64,000 nucleotides of DNA from Desulforapulum autotrophicum HRM2 (GTDB taxonomy: Bacteria; Desulfobacterota; Desulfobacteria; Desulfobacterales; Desulfobacteraceae). The notes under the pieces are model-generated. The model searched no databases, was not told the origin of the DNA, and saw nothing but the letters and a program-made list of their open reading frames with translations. The position numbers were made by a program, and so were the translations under genes. Positions 34,601 through 43,646 of the stretch are shown piece by piece; position 1 is the first letter of the stretch, and each line of letters starts with the position of its first letter. Where the stretch lies: positions 1,116,001 to 1,180,000 of the forward strand of contig NC_012108.1 in NCBI RefSeq assembly GCF_000020365.1, read 5' to 3'.

Positions 34601-34777
34601 TAACCGGCACGGCCGGAGTGAGGTATCTTCACCGGCCACAACGAATGATGAAACGCCTCTGTTTGCAATGCTTTGGTGAGTGTTTCATATAACCGGCACG
34701 GCCGGAGCGAGGTATCTTCACCGGCTACAACGAATGATGAAACGCCTCTGTTACAATGCTTCGGTGAGTGTTTCATA
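34601..34777 (+). repeat. Two tandem copies of an 89-bp repeat
   Basis: Units 34601-34689 and 34690-34777 are almost identical: TAACCGGCACGGCCGGAG, then GAGGTATCTTCACCGGC, AACGAATGATGAAACGCCTC, and GGTGAGTGTTTCATA. The second unit has one deleted base and a few substitutions. A copy of the first half is at 34285. They end 21 bp before the ATG of the dehydrogenase, so its ribosome site lies right after the repeat. Confidence 0.8.
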
Positions 34778-34797
34778 TAAAAAAAAAAGGAGAAATC

Positions 34798-35646
34798 ATG
34801 GAAATTGAAGGATTTGGCGTCATTGGGTCAGGGCAGATGGGCAACGGCATTGCCCAGGTGGCTGCAACAAGCGGCCTCAAGGTTCTCATGAGCGATATCA
34901 AGCAGGAGTTCTGCGACAAAGGTATGGCCACCATCACAAAGAACCTTGACCGGAGCGTGTCAAAGGGAAAACTTGAACCTGCCGAGCGTGACGCCATCCT
35001 TGGAAGGATCACAACCACAACCGATCTGGGTGCCATGGAAGCGGTGGATTTTGTGGTCGAAGCGGCCGTTGAAAGGGAAGACCTTAAATTTAAGATTTTT
35101 GAGGATCTTGACCGGTTCTGCAAGCCCCACACCATTCTTTCAACCAACACCTCGTCCATTCCCATCGGCAGAATCGCGGCCAGGACAAAACGGCCCGACA
35201 AGGTGATTGGCATGCACTTCATGAACCCTGTGCCCGTGATGAAGCTTGTGGAGGTAATCAAGGGGCTGCCCACATCCGAAGAGACCTTTCAGACGACCTG
35301 GTCTCTGTCCCAAAAATTTGGTAAAACCCCGGCCGAGGCCAACGATTTCCCCGGGTTCATTGCCAATAGAATTCTCATGCCCATGATCAACGAGGCTGTT
35401 TTCTGCGTTTACCAGAGTGTTGGCAAAGTCGAGGATATTGACACGGTCATGAAGCTTGGCATGAACCACCCCATGGGACCTTTGGCCTTGGCAGATCTCA
35501 TCGGGCTTGACACCTGTCTTGCCATCATGGAAACCCTGTACGATGGATTCAAGGATTCCAAATATCGACCCTGTCCCCTGCTGAGAAAGTACGTTGAGGC
35601 AGGTTGGCTTGGCAGAAAGACAGGCAAGGGATTTTACGACTATTAG
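34798..35646 (+). CDS. 3-hydroxyacyl-CoA dehydrogenase (3-hydroxybutyryl-CoA type)
   Basis: The 282-residue NAD(P)-dependent enzyme has an N-terminal Rossmann motif (FGVIGSGQMGNGIAQVAATS), the catalytic His in IGMHFMNPVPVMKLVEVI, and the C-terminal domain with FPGFIANRILMPMINEAVF and GMNHPMGPLALADLIGLD. Size and motifs match Hbd. It oxidises (S)-3-hydroxybutyryl-CoA to acetoacetyl-CoA. The start follows AAAAAGGAG. Operon with icmF and thiolase is likely despite the 510-bp repeat gap. Confidence 0.92.
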   Translation: MEIEGFGVIGSGQMGNGIAQVAATSGLKVLMSDIKQEFCDKGMATITKNLDRSVSKGKLEPAERDAILGRITTTTDLGAMEAVDFVVEAAVEREDLKFKIFEDLDRFCKPHTILSTNTSSIPIGRIAARTKRPDKVIGMHFMNPVPVMKLVEVIKGLPTSEETFQTTWSLSQKFGKTPAEANDFPGFIANRILMPMINEAVFCVYQSVGKVEDIDTVMKLGMNHPMGPLALADLIGLDTCLAIMETLYDGFKDSKYRPCPLLRKYVEAGWLGRKTGKGFYDY

Positions 35647-35672
35647 GGGCAAGGGGCATAGGGGAGATGATC

Positions 35673-36872
35673 ATGACGGAATACACAAGGGGCGTTCCAG
35701 TTGCGGAGCTCAAACCCAGAATCCAAGCCTTCCAGGCGCTCCTCCACAAGAGGGGGGTTGATGCCGCAATCATCGTTCAAAAGTCTGATTTCTTCTATCT
35801 CACCGGAACCAATCAACAGGGCTGGCTCTATGTCCCCAGGGAAGGCCAGCCCCTCTTGATGATATTCAAGGAATTTGTCAGGGCAAAGGCTGAATCTGCC
35901 TTGGAGAGAATAGTTGACCTTGTCAGCCCAAAGAAGATCCCCGGGGTCCTTGAAACCCTGGGTTATCCAAAGCCCAAAATCCTTGGAATGGAGCTGGATG
36001 TCCTTCCAACTAATCTTTTCTTTCAGTACCGTTCGATCTTTGACACGGCCCGGATTGTTGACATCTCCATTGATATCCGAATGCTCAGGGCCGTGAAATC
36101 TCCCTATGAGATCGCCATGATTCGCCGTGCCGCAGCACTGTCTGACAAGCTTGCAGCCCGGGTGCCTGAACTGCTTGAACCTGGAAAGACGGAGATCACC
36201 CTGGCAGGAGAGCTTGAAGCCTATGCCAGGAGTCTGGGGCACCAGGGCCTTGTCAAGATGAGGCTCTGGGGCAGCGAGCTTTTCTACGGCCATTTGTTGA
36301 GCGGGCCTTCAGGCGGTGTTCCAAGCTATCTGGCTTCGCCCACCGGGGGAAGTGGTACCTCACCTGCAACGGGCCAGGGGGCAGGTCATCGAAGGCTCGG
36401 TCGCAACGAACCCATCCTTGTGGATTATGTGTTTGCCCTGGATGGTTATCTGTCGGACCATGCCAGGATTTTCTCCATTGGTAAACTTCCCGACGACATG
36501 CTCAAGGCCCACAATGCCATGCTTGAAGTCCAGGATGTTGCCAAATGTCGGGGAATTCCGGGTATCCAGGCAGGAGAGTTGTATGAGATCATGGTTGCGG
36601 CTGCCGCAGATCGGGGATATGCAGCCAATTTCATGGGGGTGGGAGATCGCAGAATCCGGTTTACCGGCCACGGCATAGGGCTTGAGCTGGACGAATTTCC
36701 CTTTATTGCAAAGGGCCAGACCCTTATCCTTGAGCCGAATATGGTGATTGCCATGGAGCCCAAGGTGGTTCTGCCGGGCAGGGGGGTGGTGGGTATCGAA
36801 AACTCCCTGGTTGTCACACCATCCGGTCTTGAATCCCTTTCCTCCATCCAGGAGGATGTGGTTGTGGTATAG
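35673..36872 (+). CDS. M24-family metallopeptidase-like protein
   Basis: The 399-residue protein has a creatinase-like N-terminal domain (about 1-165) and a pita-bread M24 domain. Metal ligands seem complete: Asp in VDYVFALDGYLSD (two Asp), His in FTGHGIGLELDEFPF, and Glu in MVIAMEPKVV and GVVGIENS. It is annotated as Xaa-Pro aminopeptidase type, but the N-terminal domain and operon position beside acyl-CoA enzymes suggest a non-peptide substrate cannot be excluded. GGGGAG precedes the ATG at 35673 at 6 bp. Confidence 0.83.
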   Translation: MTEYTRGVPVAELKPRIQAFQALLHKRGVDAAIIVQKSDFFYLTGTNQQGWLYVPREGQPLLMIFKEFVRAKAESALERIVDLVSPKKIPGVLETLGYPKPKILGMELDVLPTNLFFQYRSIFDTARIVDISIDIRMLRAVKSPYEIAMIRRAAALSDKLAARVPELLEPGKTEITLAGELEAYARSLGHQGLVKMRLWGSELFYGHLLSGPSGGVPSYLASPTGGSGTSPATGQGAGHRRLGRNEPILVDYVFALDGYLSDHARIFSIGKLPDDMLKAHNAMLEVQDVAKCRGIPGIQAGELYEIMVAAAADRGYAANFMGVGDRRIRFTGHGIGLELDEFPFIAKGQTLILEPNMVIAMEPKVVLPGRGVVGIENSLVVTPSGLESLSSIQEDVVVV

Positions 36873-36887
36873 CGCGGATCAAGGCGC

Positions 36888-36927
36888 TCTGTAATCACGG
36901 GAAAAGAGATCTGTAATCACGGGAAAA
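36888..36927 (+). repeat. Short tandem duplication
   Basis: TCTGTAATCACGGGAAAA occurs at 36888-36905 and 36910-36927, with a 22-bp period, in the 61-bp gap between the M24 and MFS genes. Its second copy lies just before the MFS start and contains CGGGAAAA, with no clear ribosome site. Confidence 0.7.
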
Positions 36928-36933
36928 ACACTC

Positions 36934-38118
36934 ATGCTGAAACACCGATCCATCATTGCGCTGAATGTGGCAATCTTTTTTTTCATGTTCGGGGTCGGAA
37001 TGATCGTTCCCCTGCTTCCACAAAAAATCATCGCCCTTACCGGTTCTTTACAGTCTGTGGGTTATCTGGCCTCGGCCTTTGCCGTTTCCTTTGTGCTGCT
37101 TCAGTTTCCCATGGGGCGACTCTCTGACCGGTTCGGATTCCGGAGATTTCTTTTGGCAGGCTATCTGACCTGTTCGGCATCCGGGCTTTTTTACTGTTTT
37201 TCAGACACTCCTGAAATGATCTTTTTCGGGCGAATGCTCCAGGGCATCGGGGAAGCGCCCCTGTGGGCCCTTGCTCCGGCCCTTGTCTCCATTCTTTACC
37301 CCCGTTCAAAGGGAAAGGTTATCGGGCTTTACAATGCGTCCATTCACCTGGGGCTGACAGCTGGAAGCGCTGCAGGTATTCTCGTGTCACCATACTGGGT
37401 AAACAACGAATCCTTTCTGCTGTTTGCCCTGTCAGGCCTTGTGGGAGTGCTCCTCATCTTTGTTGCAGTCAAGAATCCGGATCGAAAGGTATCCGTTACG
37501 GAAGGTGCTGTGGACAAGGTGGCGTTCATGGCCCTGGTCAAGAATTCTTCCACCTTTGCCGTGTTCGGCGGCATTATTCTTTACGGAGCCGGTTACGGCA
37601 TCTTTCTCACGGTTTTGCCTGGATTTCTCATCCAGGATGTGGGATTCTCCCATAGGGATATTGGATGGTTTTTCATGCTTTTTTATGTCGCCATAAGCCT
37701 GTCACAGGCCATCATCGGCCCCCTGTCCGACCGGTATGGCTCTGGCAAGACCATGGTTCTTGGTCTGATGGCGGTTTTTATGGGGGTTGGGATGTTTCCG
37801 GGAAAGGGGGCATGGGAGATCTATTCATGGCTTTTTGCGGCAAGCTTCGGGCTCGGGGGCTTTTGTGTGTCAGCCCTGGCATGGTTGAACAACTGCGTGG
37901 GGGACTCCCTCAAGGGAACCGTGTCCGGCACCTTTTACCTGTTGTGGGGGATTGGGTTCTTTTTGGCTCCGCCGTTGCTTGGATCATTCGGGAAGGTCTT
38001 AAAAACCGCCACTGGTTTTTCTCTGCTGGCCCTTTGTTATCTTGTCCAGGCGGTTTTACTGGGCGTGGTGTTGTACCGGCGAAACCATGGGGCGAAAAAT
38101 TCCAACACCATTGCCTGA
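36934..38118 (+). CDS. MFS transporter
   Basis: The 394-residue protein has twelve predicted hydrophobic segments. The loop 2-3 motif is GRLSDRFGFRRFLLAG and the loop 8-9 repeat is GPLSDRYGSGKTMVLG. Substrate is unknown; sitting at the end of the icmF-thiolase arm, it may import a branched-chain or short-chain acid or export an intermediate. Confidence 0.85.
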   Translation: MLKHRSIIALNVAIFFFMFGVGMIVPLLPQKIIALTGSLQSVGYLASAFAVSFVLLQFPMGRLSDRFGFRRFLLAGYLTCSASGLFYCFSDTPEMIFFGRMLQGIGEAPLWALAPALVSILYPRSKGKVIGLYNASIHLGLTAGSAAGILVSPYWVNNESFLLFALSGLVGVLLIFVAVKNPDRKVSVTEGAVDKVAFMALVKNSSTFAVFGGIILYGAGYGIFLTVLPGFLIQDVGFSHRDIGWFFMLFYVAISLSQAIIGPLSDRYGSGKTMVLGLMAVFMGVGMFPGKGAWEIYSWLFAASFGLGGFCVSALAWLNNCVGDSLKGTVSGTFYLLWGIGFFLAPPLLGSFGKVLKTATGFSLLALCYLVQAVLLGVVLYRRNHGAKNSNTIA

Positions 38119-38209
38119 TTTCTCAGGGGTGCCTGTATTCTCCCATGGGGATGGGGCTCCGATCATGGGTGAATCTGTTGCCCATGATCGGTGGTTTATG
38201 TCAGACTGT

Positions 38210-39049
38210 CTATCCGATGTTATGAAACGGGTTGACATGGTGATTTTGCTCCTGGGCTGGATTAAACTGAAAAACCACCTCCCTGACGCCGTCAGTGCCC
38301 ATGGCAACCTCTTTGATCACGGCAGCAAGTTCATTGCCTGGAGAACCAGATTCTTTGTCCCTGGCGATGTAAACGGTTCCGCTGTTGCAGGTGACTTGGA
38401 CCGTTGGTGCGATCTTTACCAGGGCTGCTTCGACACTGCTTGCAAGGGCAAGGTCATTGATCACCTCCATGGATTCCAGGGTTGTCTGAAAAGCGGGTTT
38501 TTTTACCAGATTAACCAGGATATCAATGGCATCATCCACGGTAATGGTCTTGATGTTCAGGACCACGTCATAGAGTCTGCTGTCCCAGGTATCTGTTCCG
38601 TATAGCTGAAGCCCCCATTTCCGACGTTCATCATCGTCTTTCTTAAGGATATAGAGGGCCCGGTCATGGGAGATATCTTCCCGTTTCATTTCCTCTGACA
38701 CCCGGTCGTTGATATCGGCATTGATTCTGACCTTGAGGATGCCTGGAATGTTGCCTAAAAAATAGTGTCCGGCAAGGCCATGGTAGACAATATTATCCTT
38801 TTTGACATGCTGGAGCAGTGACGAACGGATAAAACTGACAAATCGTTTTTTGCCGTTGTTAAACCGTTCAATGACCTGGGGGGCATCATGCAGGGCCCGG
38901 ACAAGCTTTATTTCGGGGATATTGAATTCATCAGATGCTTCAAGCAGGATATCCCGGGAGACGCATCCATAGCCCAAGCGCTGGGCAAGTTTTTCCGCAA
39001 CCTCTTTTCCCCGGCTGTAAGAGCCCCTGGATATAGTAATAATGGACAT
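38210..39049 (-). CDS. Cytidylate kinase-like family protein
   Basis: The 279-residue protein starts MSIITISRGSYSRGKEVAEK, a P-loop region typical of the cytidylate-kinase-like family (SRGxxSxGxxxA rather than GxxGxGK). The kinase lid (about 120-170) has HDRALYILKKDDDERRKW. The C-terminal third (ASSVEAALVKIAPTVQVTCN then VYIARDKESG) resembles a BON-like domain. The in-frame sequence continues open to 39442 on the minus strand, but a GGAAGG ribosome site selects 39049. The substrate is not known; members of this family are not standard CMP kinases. Confidence 0.72.
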   Translation of the reverse strand: MSIITISRGSYSRGKEVAEKLAQRLGYGCVSRDILLEASDEFNIPEIKLVRALHDAPQVIERFNNGKKRFVSFIRSSLLQHVKKDNIVYHGLAGHYFLGNIPGILKVRINADINDRVSEEMKREDISHDRALYILKKDDDERRKWGLQLYGTDTWDSRLYDVVLNIKTITVDDAIDILVNLVKKPAFQTTLESMEVINDLALASSVEAALVKIAPTVQVTCNSGTVYIARDKESGSPGNELAAVIKEVAMGTDGVREVVFQFNPAQEQNHHVNPFHNIG

Positions 39050-39316
39050 GAATCCTTCCTTTCTGTTGATGTTGTTTTCACAATTATTTTTCAGCAATCG
39101 TGATATTGTACCTGCAGGGACATGACTATTATAGCATAGATAACTATCTGCTTGTTGTAGAAAAAAATCAATCCTTTGTAATATCTGATTTTTAACAGGG
39201 ATTAAAAAAATGAGTCGCTTGACCCTGCCAGCTTCGAAAAAATCCCGGATTCCGGTTCCACCAACAGGGGCGTAGCATGAAATCTTGTCCATACCTGATT
39301 TAGCTTTTTTTATTGG

Positions 39317-39345
39317 TTGACACATAAGACGACCGGTCATATCTT
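39317..39345 (+). promoter_or_regulatory. Promoter with TetR operator, Old Yellow Enzyme gene
   Basis: TTGACA (39317-39322), a 17-bp spacer and TATCTT (39340-39345) form a strong sigma-70-like promoter. GACGACCGGTCATAT (39328-39342) overlaps the spacer and -10 and matches the TetR gene promoter at 44266-44280 exactly in inverse. The leader of about 140 bases to the start codon has no ORF. The rest of the 39050-39488 gap shows no gene. Confidence 0.8.
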
Positions 39346-39488
39346 TATTGCCATAAAAAACAACACATACAGACATCCTCAACGCAGGGGTGATATTGTT
39401 TGAATACAGAAGGGGCGATATCGAACCCCATGAATAGATCATCCATGATAATATAATTTTTAACTACTGCAGAACAAGGAATAACATA

Positions 39489-40580
39489 ATGAAAAAAGAG
39501 CAGGCTTTATTGAAATCCTATGGGATGAACGATCTTTTGCTGACCAATCGAGTAGTTATGGCCCCCATGACCCGCAGCAGGGCGGACAATCCAGGCCACG
39601 TGGCAACGGATCTCATGGCTGAATATTATGCCCAGAGAGCCTCGGCTGGCCTTATTATTACCGAAGGATCCCAGATTTCAAAACGGGCTGTGGGGTATAT
39701 AAATACTCCGGGGATCTATTCCAGGGAGCAGGTGGATGGCTGGAAAAAAGTGACAAAGGCTGTCCATGCCAGGGGTGGAAAAATATTTATTCAGCTCTGG
39801 CATGTGGGGCGCATGTCCCACCCTGATTTTCACAATGGTGAACTGCCGCTGTCTGCGTCAGCATTGAATCCCAATTCCCAGTCCTATACGCCCCAGGGCT
39901 TCAAGGACACCGTGACCCCCAAGGCCATGACTCTGGACGAGATCAAAGAGACAATCTCTGATTATGGTAAAGCGGCTCAAAATGCCATGGCAGCAAACTT
40001 TGATGGTGTTGAGATCCATTCCTCGAACGGTTACCTGCTTCACCAGTTCTTCAGCCGTACCTCCAACGTGAGAGGTGATGAATATGGCGGGTCCATTGAA
40101 AAAAGGGCGAAGATCCTTTTTGAAGTGATTGAAGAAGTAAAAAAACACGTTCCTGAAAACCGTATCGGTGTCCGGCTTAACCCGTCACTCAACGGCATCT
40201 TTGGCATGACACTGGACGAAGAGAGTATTCCCACCTTTGACTACATCGTTTCCAGGCTCAATGATTACAATCTGGCTTATCTTCATTTGTCAGAGCCGTT
40301 TAACGACGTCACAGACGTGGTTGGCGCTGAACCTCACATCGCGCGACGATACAGACCGATTTACCGGGGCACGCTGATGATCAATACTGCCTTTGACCGA
40401 AACAAAGGGAACACGGTCCTTGATGAGAATATGGCTGACCTGGTCGCCTATGGGAAACCCTATATTTCAAATCCTGACCTGGTTGAACGATTTGCCGCCA
40501 AAGCAGATATCGCCCATTGGGATGAATCAACATTCTACACCACCGGGTCAAAGGGTTATACGGATTACCCAACGCTTTGA
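39489..40580 (+). CDS. Old Yellow Enzyme family alkene reductase
   Basis: The 363-residue FMN protein has the NemA-like motifs: NRVVMAPMTRSRA, FIQLWHVGRMSHP, the substrate-binding His-X2-Asn in VEIHSSNGYLLHQFF, and RGDEYGGSIEKR with the proton-donating Tyr. These enzymes reduce activated C=C bonds of enones, maleimides and nitro-compounds using NADPH. A strong TetR-controlled promoter is 144 bp upstream. The operon with the same operator encodes YqhD- and CurA-like reductases, so a shared inducer (electrophile) is inferred. Confidence 0.92.
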   Translation: MKKEQALLKSYGMNDLLLTNRVVMAPMTRSRADNPGHVATDLMAEYYAQRASAGLIITEGSQISKRAVGYINTPGIYSREQVDGWKKVTKAVHARGGKIFIQLWHVGRMSHPDFHNGELPLSASALNPNSQSYTPQGFKDTVTPKAMTLDEIKETISDYGKAAQNAMAANFDGVEIHSSNGYLLHQFFSRTSNVRGDEYGGSIEKRAKILFEVIEEVKKHVPENRIGVRLNPSLNGIFGMTLDEESIPTFDYIVSRLNDYNLAYLHLSEPFNDVTDVVGAEPHIARRYRPIYRGTLMINTAFDRNKGNTVLDENMADLVAYGKPYISNPDLVERFAAKADIAHWDESTFYTTGSKGYTDYPTL

Positions 40581-40876
40581 TCGTAAATGACCGGTTGTTT
40601 TTCTCAGTGCTGGCAGCAACATACAAGGGGTGCTTTGCTCCCATGCAGAATGCCCCCTGTGCCCTGTGACATCCTGTTCAGGCGTTGTTTTCCATGTCTT
40701 TTTGTATCAGCGGAAATATCGGCCTGAAAGAACTTTGGGTAGAGGCGTCGGGTAACCCATACCTTTATCCAGAGCTGAAAGAATATTGGTGTGGATAAAT
40801 TTGTCAAGAAAGGGGATAATACCCAAAAGGTGATACTGGATTCAATACATGGTGATTTGAAGAGGGGAGATTTTGC

Positions 40877-41365
40877 ATGGGGAAAAAAGTTTTTTTGATG
40901 TGGGTAATACTGTTTTTAATCAGTTTCAGTTTTGTGAATGTTTCCATCTCTGCAGACCAGCCCCCTGGGTTGTCCAGGGGGCAAATGATTTATGTGCCAT
41001 CCTATTCCCATATCTATATTGGAAACAAAGAACGCTTTTTGTTGCTGACGATCACATTGAGTGTTCGAAACATCGATCCAAATCATTCCATAAGGATCAA
41101 CCACGTTGACTATTACGAGACCCAGGGAAAGCGTTTGAAAAAATGTTTAGACAAACCTGTTATCCTGAAACCCCTTGAATCCTATCGATATATCATTGCT
41201 GAAAAAGACCAGAGCGGCGGATCAGGTGCCAACTTCATGGTGGAGTGGGCGTCTGAAATTCCTGCTAATTCGCCGATCGTTGAAGCCATTATGATAGGAA
41301 CCCAGAACCAGCAGGGGATTTCCTTTACCTCCCGGGGCCGGGTTATTGTTTTAGATAAAAAATAA
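40877..41365 (+). CDS. DUF3124 protein, exported
   Basis: The 162-residue protein has a signal peptide (VFLMWVILFLISFSFVNVSI then SAD) and a mature part with RGQMIYVPSYSHIYIGNKER and the SVRNIDPNHSIRINHVDYY block of DUF3124. It is a periplasmic beta-rich domain of unknown function. GGGGAG is a little upstream of the ATG at 40877. No partner gene is evident; the neighbouring CurA gene faces it. Confidence 0.8.
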   Translation: MGKKVFLMWVILFLISFSFVNVSISADQPPGLSRGQMIYVPSYSHIYIGNKERFLLLTITLSVRNIDPNHSIRINHVDYYETQGKRLKKCLDKPVILKPLESYRYIIAEKDQSGGSGANFMVEWASEIPANSPIVEAIMIGTQNQQGISFTSRGRVIVLDKK

Positions 41366-41390
41366 CCGGGTTTCTGTTTTGGGACTACTT

Positions 41391-42428
41391 TTAGTTTTGG
41401 TCGTTTACCCGGACGACCAGTTTTCCGAAATTTTGTCCTTGCAGCAAACCGATAAAGGCGCTGGGTGCAGCCTCCAACCCGTCAATCAGGTGCTCGCGGT
41501 ATTTGATCTTTCCTGATTCCAGCCACTGGGACATCTGTCGGGCAAATTCGTCATACCGGTCGCCATAATCGTCAAAGATAATGAATCCCTGAACCTTCAG
41601 ACGTTTGACCAGAATGGTTCCCATGAGTCTGGACAAACGGTCCGGGCCGTCGGGAAGGGCTGTGGCATTGTATTGGGAAATGAGACCACACACGGGGATT
41701 CTGGCCTTTATATTGAGAAGTGGCAGGACCGCATCAAACACCTTGCCCCCGATGCTTTCAAAATAGACGTCGATTCCCCTGGGACAGGCCCGGGCCAGGG
41801 CCTGTGCAAAATCTGAAGATTTGTGGTTCAGACACTCATCAAAACCAAGCACTTCCTTTGCATAGCTGCATTTCTCCCTGCCGCCTGCAACGCCGACAAC
41901 ACGACATCCTTTGAGCTTTCCAATTTGGCCCACCGTTGCCCCCACAGGCCCTGTTGCCGCTCCAACCACCAGGGTCTCTCCCTTTACCGGTTGGCCAATA
42001 TCGAGCAACCCCATGTAGGCAGTAAAGCCGGGCATGCCCAGAATCCCCAGGGCATAGGAGGGGTTTTCAGGGGCTTGGCCTAATGGGGTCAGGCCCGTAC
42101 CATCGGAAAGGACGTAATCCTGCCATCCGCCATGGGCAAGCACCCACTCTCCATCCGTGTAGTCAGGATGTCGGGACGCTTCCACCCGGCATATTGTGGC
42201 ACCGACCATCACTTCACCTATCTTCACAGGTTCTGCATAGGACGGCCCGGCACTCATTCTGCCCCGCATGTAGGGATCAAGGGAGAGATACGCCGTGCGA
42301 AGCCGCATCTGGCCCTGGGAAGGTTCGGGCACAGGGACTTTTACCAAACTAAAATCTTCAGGTACAGGGGCGCCCTTGGGGCGTTTTGCCAGGAGAATCT
42401 GGCGATTGTGCTGTTTTGTCTGTGACAT
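41391..42428 (-). CDS. NADP-dependent MDR oxidoreductase, CurA/leukotriene B4 dehydrogenase type
   Basis: The 345-residue enzyme is a zinc-free MDR protein with the N-terminal AYLSLDPYMRGRM, Rossmann AATGPVGATVGQIGKLKGC, and FESIGGKVFDAVLPLL. This subgroup (CurA, YncB, PTGR) reduces alpha,beta-unsaturated ketones and aldehydes. It is the last gene of the TetR-YqhD-CurA operon and complements the Old Yellow Enzyme for electrophile reduction. Confidence 0.92.
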   Translation of the reverse strand: MSQTKQHNRQILLAKRPKGAPVPEDFSLVKVPVPEPSQGQMRLRTAYLSLDPYMRGRMSAGPSYAEPVKIGEVMVGATICRVEASRHPDYTDGEWVLAHGGWQDYVLSDGTGLTPLGQAPENPSYALGILGMPGFTAYMGLLDIGQPVKGETLVVGAATGPVGATVGQIGKLKGCRVVGVAGGREKCSYAKEVLGFDECLNHKSSDFAQALARACPRGIDVYFESIGGKVFDAVLPLLNIKARIPVCGLISQYNATALPDGPDRLSRLMGTILVKRLKVQGFIIFDDYGDRYDEFARQMSQWLESGKIKYREHLIDGLEAAPSAFIGLLQGQNFGKLVVRVNDQN

Positions 42429-42473
42429 AAGAACCTCCGTTATTGTCTGGGTTTTTTCAATGGCTGGTCCTGG

Positions 42474-43631
42474 TTACAGGCTCAGTTCCAGGATCTTTTG
42501 GCTCACATCAGGGGTGATATCCCGTCTTTCACCCAGATGTACCATTTTATGGGCCTCAAGTTGCGCCACAAGGGCGGGGATGCTCTCTTTGCCGATGCCG
42601 TAATCAGACAGCCTGGTTTTTACCTGCATTTTTTCAAAGAATTGACGGGTAAAATCAATGGCTTGTTCAATGCGCTGGTCCTGACCGCCCTGGTTGAGTC
42701 CCCAGACACGTTCAGCATATTGGACAAGCTTTTTTTGTTTGTTTTCTTTGCATACGGTCAGCAGGCTTGGCAGGACCACGGCAAGGGTCTGGGCGTGGTC
42801 AAGGCCATGCATGGCCGTGAGTTCATGCCCGATCATGTGGGTGCCCCAATCCTGGGGCACACCTGCCCCGATCAAACCGTTCAAGGCAAGGGTTGCCGTC
42901 CACATGAGATTGGAACGAAGATCGTAATCTTTTGGATTGTCAAGGGCCTTAGGTCCCTCTTCAATCAGGGTCAGCAGCAACCCTTCGGCAAACCGATCCT
43001 GAACCTTTGCCTTTACCGGATAGGTGAGGTACTGCTCGACCACATGGACAAAGGCGTCAACAACACCGTTGCTGATCTGCCGCAACGGCAGGGTATAGGT
43101 CTTTTCAGGGTCCAGTACGGAAAAAACCGGAAAGACATGGGGGCTCTGGAAGGCAAGTTTCGCCTGTATGGATTTGCGTGTTACCACGCCGCCGCAATTC
43201 ATCTCTGAGCCCGTTGCAGGGAGGGTCAATACGGCTCCCATGGGCAAGGCCCTTTGGATTGGTGCACCCCCCTGTTCCATAATCGACCAGGGGTCTGCCT
43301 CAAACAGGGCTGCGGCTGCAACAAACTTGGTTCCGTCAATGACAGACCCGCCGCCAACCGCCAGGAGAAAATCAATGGACTCCTTGTGCACCATTTCAAC
43401 GGCCTTCATCAATGTCTCAAACGAGGGATTGGGCTCTATACCGCCAAATTCAAACAGGGTATATCCGTCAAGGGCTGCAAACACCTCATTCAGGGTACCG
43501 TTCTTTTTGACACTGCCGCCGCCATATAGTACCAGCACCCGGCTTTTCCCAGGGATATGCTGTTTGATAGCAGCTATTTTGCCCTTGCCAAACAGTATTT
43601 TGGTCGGATTATGGAAATTGAAATCTAACAT
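42474..43631 (-). CDS. YqhD-type iron-containing alcohol dehydrogenase
   Basis: The 385-residue protein has the YqhD/BDH cofactor motif AVGGGSVIDGTKFVAAAA, the metal ligand Asp and His in VVDAFVHVVEQYLTYP, and the two His in GTHMIGHELTAMHGLDHAQT. E. coli YqhD reduces short-chain aldehydes (butyraldehyde, methylglyoxal, acrolein) with NADPH. It is encoded 16 bp downstream of the TetR gene, suggesting it is the main controlled activity. Confidence 0.92.
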   Translation of the reverse strand: MLDFNFHNPTKILFGKGKIAAIKQHIPGKSRVLVLYGGGSVKKNGTLNEVFAALDGYTLFEFGGIEPNPSFETLMKAVEMVHKESIDFLLAVGGGSVIDGTKFVAAAALFEADPWSIMEQGGAPIQRALPMGAVLTLPATGSEMNCGGVVTRKSIQAKLAFQSPHVFPVFSVLDPEKTYTLPLRQISNGVVDAFVHVVEQYLTYPVKAKVQDRFAEGLLLTLIEEGPKALDNPKDYDLRSNLMWTATLALNGLIGAGVPQDWGTHMIGHELTAMHGLDHAQTLAVVLPSLLTVCKENKQKKLVQYAERVWGLNQGGQDQRIEQAIDFTRQFFEKMQVKTRLSDYGIGKESIPALVAQLEAHKMVHLGERRDITPDVSQKILELSL

Positions 43632-43646
43632 GGGTTTATCCTTTGG

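Noticed and set aside
34601-34777. Tandem repeats as a possible CRISPR array
   Set aside because: Only two units, repeat length 89 bp without unique spacers, no cas genes.
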